A stretch of 64,000 nt of DNA from Amycolatopsis methanolica 239 (GTDB lineage Bacteria; Actinomycetota; Actinomycetes; Mycobacteriales; Pseudonocardiaceae): NCBI RefSeq assembly GCF_000739085.1, contig NZ_CP009110.1, positions 2,046,001 through 2,110,000 on the forward strand, written 5' to 3'. Below are positions 58,748 through 64,000 of the stretch, piece after piece. The notes under the pieces were generated by a model. It worked only from the letters and a program-made list of their open reading frames with translations, searched no databases and had not been told where the DNA came from. A program made the translations under genes and the position numbers. The first letter of the stretch is position 1, and every line of letters begins with the position of its first letter.

Positions 58748-59479
58748 TCAGCTGTTCTCGTTGATCGCGTTGTTCGTGCCGGTCACGAGCCAGCGCGCGA
58801 CCTCGTGCAGCTTGCGGTTCGTGTTCTGCGAGGCGCGGACCAGCAGGTCGAACGCCTGGTCGTCGGTCACCTGGTGGCGCTCCATCAGGATGCCCTTGGC
58901 CATCGAGATGACGTCGCGCGACTCCAGCGCGTTGCGCAGCTGCGCCTGCGCGCGCGACCCGGCCAGCGCGACGGCCGCGTGCGCGGCGAACAGGCCGGCT
59001 ACATGCTCGGCGGAGTCGTCGAACGCGCGCCGTTGGGTCGAGTACAGGTTGAGCGCGCCGAGCAGCGTCTTGCCGGTGAACAGGCGCACCGCGAGCATGG
59101 AGTTGATCCCCAGCTCGGCGGCGGCGTACCCGAATTTCGGCCAGCGCTCGTCCGCGGCGATGTCGGACGTGCGGTAGACGATGTCGGTGAACACCGCGTC
59201 CACGCAGGGGCCCTCGCCCAGCTTGTGCTGCAGCTGGTCGAGGCGCGAGACCCGCTCGCTGGACGGTGCGACGGACTTCAGGCTGCCCGACTGCAGCAGG
59301 GAGATGCCGGCGTCCTCGGTGCCGGGGACCGTCGCCGCGACGGCCTGCACGATGTGCGCGACCGTCTGCTCGACGTCCGGTTCCGGTTCGAGAGTGCGCA
59401 CCACCGCACTGAGCGCGTCCGCGAGCTCGAGGTCGGCCGGCTTGATGAGTTCGTCCGTCACCTGGACAGTCTCGTGCAT
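58748..59479 (-). CDS. GAF-ANTAR regulator
   Basis: A 243-residue cytosolic protein: GAF domain (about 50-170; ISLLQSGSLKSVAPSSERVSRLDQLQHKLGEGPCVDAV; MLAVRLFTGKTLLGALNLYSTQ) and C-terminal ANTAR RNA-binding helices (ALESRDVISMAKGILMERHQVTDDQAFDLLVRASQNTNRKLHEVARWLV). ANTAR proteins prevent transcription termination by binding paired hexaloop hairpins. Actinobacteria have many of them, mostly of unknown target. Confidence 0.92.
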   Translation of the reverse strand: MHETVQVTDELIKPADLELADALSAVVRTLEPEPDVEQTVAHIVQAVAATVPGTEDAGISLLQSGSLKSVAPSSERVSRLDQLQHKLGEGPCVDAVFTDIVYRTSDIAADERWPKFGYAAAELGINSMLAVRLFTGKTLLGALNLYSTQRRAFDDSAEHVAGLFAAHAAVALAGSRAQAQLRNALESRDVISMAKGILMERHQVTDDQAFDLLVRASQNTNRKLHEVARWLVTGTNNAINENS

Positions 59480-59572
59480 GGCCCCCGGCGGCGACAGGGG
59501 CTGCTGCCCCCGGTTTCAGATCCCAGGGTCCCTCGGCGGGCTGACGCGGTCCCGACGGAAGGCCGCCGCGAC

Positions 59573-59722
59573 TCAGGCCGCGGAAACGAGCCCGAGCAGC
59601 CCGGCCAGCGCCCACGCCCAGGCCGCGCCCATCGTGATGGCCAGGTAGACCTCGGCCGCGGCGGTGCCCGCGAACGCGAGCGCCACGAGCAGCCAGAACC
59701 ACCGGATGGCGGATGCGCGCAT
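59573..59722 (-). CDS. small membrane protein (49 residues)
   Basis: MRASAIRWFWLLVALAFAGTAAAEVYLAITMGAAWAWALAGLLGLVSAA with two hydrophobic helices; AAGGAG lies 8 bases before the ATG. It sits between GAF-ANTAR and the CobW-type GTPase on the same strand. Function unknown. Confidence 0.6.
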   Translation of the reverse strand: MRASAIRWFWLLVALAFAGTAAAEVYLAITMGAAWAWALAGLLGLVSAA

Positions 59723-59787
59723 GGGAACCACTCCTTGCCGGGTTGCGTCGCCTATCGCGCCCCGGCGGTGCGGGGTTACCTGCGTTG

Positions 59788-60789
59788 CTATTCGCAGTAC
59801 TTGAGCAGCGGCAGGATCGCCCGTTCCGGCAGCTCCGCCGGTTCGGCGCATGCCGCCAGCCGCGCCAGCAGGTCGTCCTCGTCGAGACCGGTCCCGATCA
59901 GCACCAGGCGCGTGGCCGGGGCCTCCGCGCCCCACGGCGACCGGTGGAACCGCAGGTACGGGCCGACGGTCTGCAGCAGGAACCGGTCGTCGTAGCCGGG
60001 CACGGCGAACCGCACCGGCCCCTTCATCCGGTACAGCCCGGCAGGCCGTTCCGTCAGGAACGCCAGCAGCCGCCGCGGGTGGAGCGGCGTGTCGCACGAG
60101 AACTCGACGCTGCGGTAGGCGTCGTGCAGGTGTTCGTGGACCTCGCCGTCGGAGTGCCGCAGGTCGTCGAACGACAGCTGCCGCGCCACCGGCGTTCGCT
60201 CGCGCGCGTCGAACAGCAGCCCGGGGTCGATCGCGCCGAACGCCGACCGCACCACCGGCCGCCCGTCGCTCACCTTGCGCACCAGCTCGACCAGGCCGGG
60301 ATCGTCGCGCCGGTCGGTCTTGTTCAGCACCACCAGGTCGGCGAAGCGCAGGTGCTCGTCCAGCTCGGGGTGGCGCACCCGGTTGGCTTCGAACTCGACC
60401 GCGTCCACCACCTCGACGAGCCCGCCGTAGGCGACGCGGGGGTTCTCGCTGGACAGCAGCATCCGGACCAGGTCGCGTGGCTCGGCGAGGCCGCTGGCTT
60501 CGATGACGATCGCGTCGATGCCCAGCTCCGGCTCGGCGAGCCGCTCCAGCATCCGGTCCAGGCCCGCGGTGTCGACCGCGCAGCACAGGCAGCCGTTGCC
60601 CATCGGCAGCATGGCGTCGACCTGCCCGGCGACGGCCAGCGCGTCCACGTTGACGCGGCCGAAGTCGTTGACGATCACGCCGATGCGGTGGTCGTGGGCG
60701 TGCGTCAGGAGGTGGTTGACCAGTGTCGTCTTGCCCGAGCCCAGGTAACCGGCGACCAGGACCACGGGAATCGCCTCGGAAGTGCTCAC
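59788..60789 (-). CDS. CobW/COG0523-family GTP-binding metallochaperone
   Basis: A 333-residue G3E GTPase: Walker A LVAGYLGSGKTTLVNHLL, metal site MGNGCLCCAVDT (GCxCC), EASGLAEP, NKTD base specificity, and the C-terminal CobW_C domain (YRSVEFSCDTPLHPRRLLAFLTERPAGLYRMKGPVRF). Members deliver Zn or other metals to enzymes, frequently under metal limitation. No Zur-like site is clear in the upstream 228 bases (60790-61017), which hold no gene. Confidence 0.92.
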   Translation of the reverse strand: MSTSEAIPVVLVAGYLGSGKTTLVNHLLTHAHDHRIGVIVNDFGRVNVDALAVAGQVDAMLPMGNGCLCCAVDTAGLDRMLERLAEPELGIDAIVIEASGLAEPRDLVRMLLSSENPRVAYGGLVEVVDAVEFEANRVRHPELDEHLRFADLVVLNKTDRRDDPGLVELVRKVSDGRPVVRSAFGAIDPGLLFDARERTPVARQLSFDDLRHSDGEVHEHLHDAYRSVEFSCDTPLHPRRLLAFLTERPAGLYRMKGPVRFAVPGYDDRFLLQTVGPYLRFHRSPWGAEAPATRLVLIGTGLDEDDLLARLAACAEPAELPERAILPLLKYCE

Positions 60790-61017
60790 CGCGCGACACC
60801 CTAGCGCGCACCCGGCCGTGCCAGTGGGATCGCCGCTCCGGCGCGCCCGCCGTGGTGGGTGCGGGGTTGCCGGGATGGCGCTGCTTGCGAGGTGCGCACC
60901 CGGCCACGCCAGGGGCAGTGTCGCCCCGCCGGCTGGTCCACGCGGTTGCGGGGCGGCCGCCGCCTGCGTGGCGTGGTTGAGCAGGCGGGGCTCCGCCGGC
61001 CGACGGGGAGGGCGTGC

Positions 61018-61692
61018 TCAACCGCGCCAGTGGTACTGCCGCTCCGGCCGCCCGGTTCCGCCGTAGCGCAGCCGCACCTCGGCCCGGCCGGCGGCCACGA
61101 AGTGCTCCAGGTACCGCCGCGCGCTCGGCCGCGACAGGTCCGTCACCCCGGCGCACTCGCTCGCCGACAGGCCGTCCGGATGCGCCTGCAACGCCTGCCG
61201 CACCAGTTCGGCCGTCTGCTCGGTCAGCCCCTTCGGCAGCGCTTTCGGTGTACGGGCGCCGAAGACCGCGTCCACGTCCTCCTGCCCGGCCGTGCTGCGC
61301 TGCGCCAGCCGGTGCAGTTTCCGCCGCAGCGTGGCGAACTCCTCCAGCTGCGCCTGCAGCGCCGACGACGAGAACGGCTTGATCAGGTAATGCAGCGCGC
61401 CGCCACGCAGGGCGCCGCGCACCGTCTCCACGTCCCGCGCGGCCGTGATGATCAGGACGTCGATGTCCTGCGTCGCCGGGCCGGACCGCAGCTGCCGCAG
61501 CACCGACAGGCCGTCCACGTCGGGCAGGTAGATGTCCAGCAGCACCAGGTCCGGGTGCAGCTCCCGCGCCGCGCGCAGCGCCTCCGCGCCGGTGTGCGCT
61601 ACCCCGGCGACGGTGAACCCGGGCGCGCGCGACACGTATCCACTGTGGACCTTCGCGACCATGAAGTCGTCGTCCACCACCAGGACCCGCAT
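61018..61692 (-). CDS. response regulator (CitB/DcuR family)
   Basis: A 224-residue regulator: receiver domain VLVVDDDFMVAKVHSGYV, phospho-Asp in LVLLDIYLPDVDG, Thr/Ser in VLIITAARD and Lys in HYLIKPFS, and a C-terminal HTH of the CitB type (SECAGVTDLSRPSARRYLEHFVAAG). It partners the sensor kinase upstream; its ATG overlaps the kinase stop by one base (TGATG). Probable target: the tripartite carboxylate transporter starting at 63391. Confidence 0.93.
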   Translation of the reverse strand: MRVLVVDDDFMVAKVHSGYVSRAPGFTVAGVAHTGAEALRAARELHPDLVLLDIYLPDVDGLSVLRQLRSGPATQDIDVLIITAARDVETVRGALRGGALHYLIKPFSSSALQAQLEEFATLRRKLHRLAQRSTAGQEDVDAVFGARTPKALPKGLTEQTAELVRQALQAHPDGLSASECAGVTDLSRPSARRYLEHFVAAGRAEVRLRYGGTGRPERQYHWRG

Positions 61693-63251
61693 CACCGGGG
61701 CACCTCCGCTCGGGTCGGCAGGACGGCGGTGAACACCGCACCGTCGGCGTTGTGCACGGCCACCGAACCGCCGCGGCGCAGGCACGTCTGGCGGGTCAGC
61801 GCCAAACCGAGCCCGCGCCTGCCGCCGTGCTCGGCCGCCTTCGTGGTGAACCCGTGCGTGAACACCTCGGTCGCGATCTCCGGAGCCACCCCCGGCCCGG
61901 AGTCCCGCACCACCACCGAAACCGCGTCCGCGGCCTGCCGGATCTCGACCTCGATCCAGTCGCCGTCCCGCCCGGCCAGCGCGTCCAGGGCGTTGTCGAC
62001 GAGGTTGCCGACCACGGTCACCAGGTCCGCCGACAACCGGTCGTCCACATCGTCCAGTCCGGTGCCCGGCGCGAGCCGCAGTCCGACGCCCCGCTCGGCG
62101 GCGAGACTGGCCTTCGCGATGAGCAGCGCCGCGACCGCCGAGTCGGCGATGTGCGCGGTGACCTCCTCCTGCCACTTCGTCTGGGCCTGGCTGACCAGGT
62201 CGACGTAGTGCCGAACCTCGTCGTACTCGCCCAGCTCGATCAGCCCGGCGATGGTGTGCAGGCGGTTGCTGAACTCGTGGGCCTGTGCCCGCAGCGTGTC
62301 CGTGGCCCGCGACGTCGCCTCCAGCTCCTCGCGCAGCGCGGCCAGCTCGGTGCGGTCCCGCAGCGTCACGACGGCGCCGCGCGCGATCGGCATCCGGTTG
62401 AGCGCCAGCACCCGCCCCGCCCGCAGGCCGATCTGGTCGACGCCGTGCGCGCGTCCGGTGAGCACGTCGGTGAGGCGCTCGTTGAGCCCCAGTTCCGCGA
62501 CCGGCCGCCCGACGCAGTCCGCGGGCAGCGCCAGCAGGTCGCGGGCGTGGTCGTTGACGAGCGTGACGCGGTGCTGGGAGTCCAGGCCGAGCACACCCTC
62601 CTTGATGCCGTGCAGCAGCGCTTCCCGGTGTTCGGCCAGCGCGGTGATCTCCCGCGGCTCCATGCCCAGCGTCTGCCGTTTCACGCGCCAGGTGAGCAGC
62701 AGCGACCCGGCGACCCCGACCACGGTCGCGAGCCCCAGCATCGTCAGCGCCGCGCTGGGCGAGTTCGCCACACCCTCGAACAAGCCGGGCGTCTCGGTGC
62801 CCGCCGCGACGATCCCGACGATCTGCCCGGCGTCCCCGATCACCGGCACGTGCGCGACCAGCTGCCCGGAGATCTCGCCGACCCACGCACGCCCCTGCAG
62901 CACGGTGCTCGCGCCCAGCGGCAGCTCGGTGCGCAGCTGGTTCGGGTCCGGGGAGGTGAGCACGATCCGGTCGGGCGCGGCGATGATCACCGAGTCCGCC
63001 CCGGACAGGGTCCGCGCGGACTCGGCGAAGGCGGGCAGCGCGTCCCGCCGGATCGGATCGGCCAGGCTCGCCCGCACCCCGGCGGTCGCCGCGACCTGTT
63101 CGGCGACGGCGAGCAGCTTGCGGCCCTGCGTGTCGGTGAACGTCCGGTCGGACTGCACGGCGGAGTAGCCGAACACGCACGCGAGCAGGGCGAACACGAT
63201 GATCAGCTGCCAGCCCAGCAGCTGGCGGGCCAGCGATCCTTGCGCACCCAC
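61692..63251 (-). CDS. sensor histidine kinase (CitA/DcuS family)
   Basis: A 519-residue kinase with membrane helix at about 14-34, an extracytoplasmic Cache-like domain (35-170), second helix about 172-192, cytoplasmic PAS (about 205-310), dimerisation/phospho-acceptor segment RAQAHEFSNRLHTIAGLIELGEYDEV and HATPase motifs VGNLVDNALDA, DSGPGV and GRRGLGLALT. CitA/DcuS kinases sense citrate or C4-dicarboxylates. GTG start 63251; divergent from the TctC gene 139 bases away. Confidence 0.93.
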   Translation of the reverse strand: MGAQGSLARQLLGWQLIIVFALLACVFGYSAVQSDRTFTDTQGRKLLAVAEQVAATAGVRASLADPIRRDALPAFAESARTLSGADSVIIAAPDRIVLTSPDPNQLRTELPLGASTVLQGRAWVGEISGQLVAHVPVIGDAGQIVGIVAAGTETPGLFEGVANSPSAALTMLGLATVVGVAGSLLLTWRVKRQTLGMEPREITALAEHREALLHGIKEGVLGLDSQHRVTLVNDHARDLLALPADCVGRPVAELGLNERLTDVLTGRAHGVDQIGLRAGRVLALNRMPIARGAVVTLRDRTELAALREELEATSRATDTLRAQAHEFSNRLHTIAGLIELGEYDEVRHYVDLVSQAQTKWQEEVTAHIADSAVAALLIAKASLAAERGVGLRLAPGTGLDDVDDRLSADLVTVVGNLVDNALDALAGRDGDWIEVEIRQAADAVSVVVRDSGPGVAPEIATEVFTHGFTTKAAEHGGRRGLGLALTRQTCLRRGGSVAVHNADGAVFTAVLPTRAEVPR

Positions 63252-63390
63252 GCCCTCACTATCGCATCCACGCCGCCCGATCGTGCCGTGACCACAATGA
63301 CCACAACGACCGATAGGTGCCTAACGGGTGACAGCGGCGCGGCCCCGGTGCACGATGCCGGGCAACGAAGCTCCACAACGAGGTGCGCTG

Positions 63391-64000
63391 ATGAAGAATC
63401 GCAAGGCCTGGCTCGCCGTTCTCGGCGCGGCCGTGGCTCTCCTCCTCGTCCCCCCGCTGGTGTCGGCGGGCGGCGAGGAGACCGGGCCCCAGATCAGGGG
63501 CCTGCGGATGATGGTCCCCAACTCACCCGGCGGCGGCTACGACATCACGGCCCGCACGGCCGTGAAGGCAGTCGAGGACGCCGGGCTCAACGGCAACATC
63601 GAAGTGTTCAACCTGCCCGGTGCGGGCGGCACCGTCGGCCTCGGCCGTCTGGTCAACGAGCGCGGCAACGGCAAGCTCGCCATGTCCATGGGGCTCGGCG
63701 TGGTCGGCTCGGTCTACACCAACAAGTCGCCGTCGTCGCTGCAGGACACCACCGCGATCGCGAAGCTGACCGAAGAGGCCGACATCGTCGTGGTCAGCAA
63801 GGACTCGCCGTACCAGACGATCCAGCAGCTGGTCGAGGCGTGGCGCGCCGATCCGGGCAGCGTCCCGGTCGGCGGCGGCTCGGCGCCCGGCGGGCCGGAC
63901 CACCTGGCGCCGATGCTGATGGCGCAGGCGGCCGGGATCCCGCCCACACGGGTCAACTACATCCCGTTCGACGGCGGTGGCGAGCTGATGGCGTCCGTGC
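63391..64000 (+). CDS. tripartite tricarboxylate transporter substrate-binding protein (TctC family), 5' part
   Basis: ATG 63391 (behind GAGGTGC) opens MKNRKAWLAVLGAAVALLLVPPLVSAGG, a signal peptide, then GLRMMVPNSPGGGYDITART, NLPGAGGTVGLG, VGGGSAPGGPDHLAP and YIPFDGGGELMAS, the TctC hallmarks. The frame is open to the window end (203 codons seen of about 320). It captures a carboxylate outside the membrane for the TctAB permease, presumably encoded just beyond 64000. Control by the divergent CitAB-type system is likely. Confidence 0.92.
   Translation, partial: MKNRKAWLAVLGAAVALLLVPPLVSAGGEETGPQIRGLRMMVPNSPGGGYDITARTAVKAVEDAGLNGNIEVFNLPGAGGTVGLGRLVNERGNGKLAMSMGLGVVGSVYTNKSPSSLQDTTAIAKLTEEADIVVVSKDSPYQTIQQLVEAWRADPGSVPVGGGSAPGGPDHLAPMLMAQAAGIPPTRVNYIPFDGGGELMASV

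Noticed and set aside
60790-61017. Possible gene or Zur box between CobW and the response regulator
   Set aside because: No open frame with coding character and no AT-rich palindrome of the Zur type were found; I see nothing definite in these 228 bases.
1-64000. tRNA, rRNA, IS elements, prophage or integrative element borders
   Set aside because: No cloverleaf, transposase, integrase or terminal repeats were seen. Gene order and composition look chromosomal throughout.

Overview
The window is GC-rich, densely coding DNA of actinobacterial type. Frequent GTG starts, 4-base ATGA/GTGA overlaps, an ANTAR regulator, an NDMA-dependent (mycofactocin-type) alcohol dehydrogenase, an AcoR-like activator without a sigma-54 loop and a LAxTG sortase signal all point to a soil actinomycete. 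Pseudonocardiaceae (Amycolatopsis-like) is my best guess, but nothing in the window names the species. No rRNA, tRNA, CRISPR array, IS element or replication origin was seen.

Layout. 0-8 kb: small membrane proteins, a TetR regulator with a visible operator, a HAD phosphatase and hisS, mixed with two damaged genes. 8.5-13.2 kb: a broken epoxide hydrolase and a three-subunit molybdenum aldehyde oxidoreductase (PaoABC type). 13.4-19.4 kb: GntR regulator, lactonase-like hydrolase, hydroxyacid-oxoacid transhydrogenase, zinc ribbon protein and a large FAD/Fe-S D-2-hydroxyacid dehydrogenase, readable as a NAD-free 4-hydroxybutyrate / gamma-lactone route. 19.5-24.9 kb: a 21-bp repeat array, AcoR-like activator, SnoaL-like and DoxX proteins, aldehyde dehydrogenase and NDMA-dependent alcohol dehydrogenase. 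25-35 kb: HMG-CoA lyase, then a TetR-controlled acyl-CoA catabolic operon (two CoA ligases, thiolase, two paired acyl-CoA dehydrogenases, two crotonases). 35-38.2 kb: SDR, acyl-CoA dehydrogenase and a phosphotransferase carrying a C-terminal LvaB-like domain, resembling the Lva/ACAD11 route that removes a 4-hydroxyl group by phosphorylation. 38-44 kb: small proteins, YrdC/YciO, a glycosyltransferase joined to a 53-residue sortase-signal peptide, an SDR, an IclR regulator and a truncated MFS transporter. 44.6-48.4 kb: homogentisate (tyrosine/phenylalanine) degradation with a MarR regulator and matched operators. 48.4-54.5 kb: a stretch in which most genes carry frameshifts, internal deletions or a stop codon. 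54.6-57.5 kb: CarH/LitR-like MerR regulator, folE, DUF2231 protein and a Cys-rich HTH regulator. 57.5-64 kb: crotonase, GAF-ANTAR, CobW GTPase, a CitAB/DcuSR-type two-component system and the start of a tripartite tricarboxylate (TctC) binding protein cut by the window end.

Functionally the window is a catabolic region: alcohols, aldehydes, acyl-CoAs, gamma-hydroxy acids, leucine, tyrosine and carboxylates all feed central metabolism. The strongest novel threads are the two separate candidate modules for gamma-hydroxy acids/lactones, the unassigned gene inside the homogentisate operon, four regulator/operator pairings readable from the DNA, and the decay (or error) cluster at 48-54 kb.
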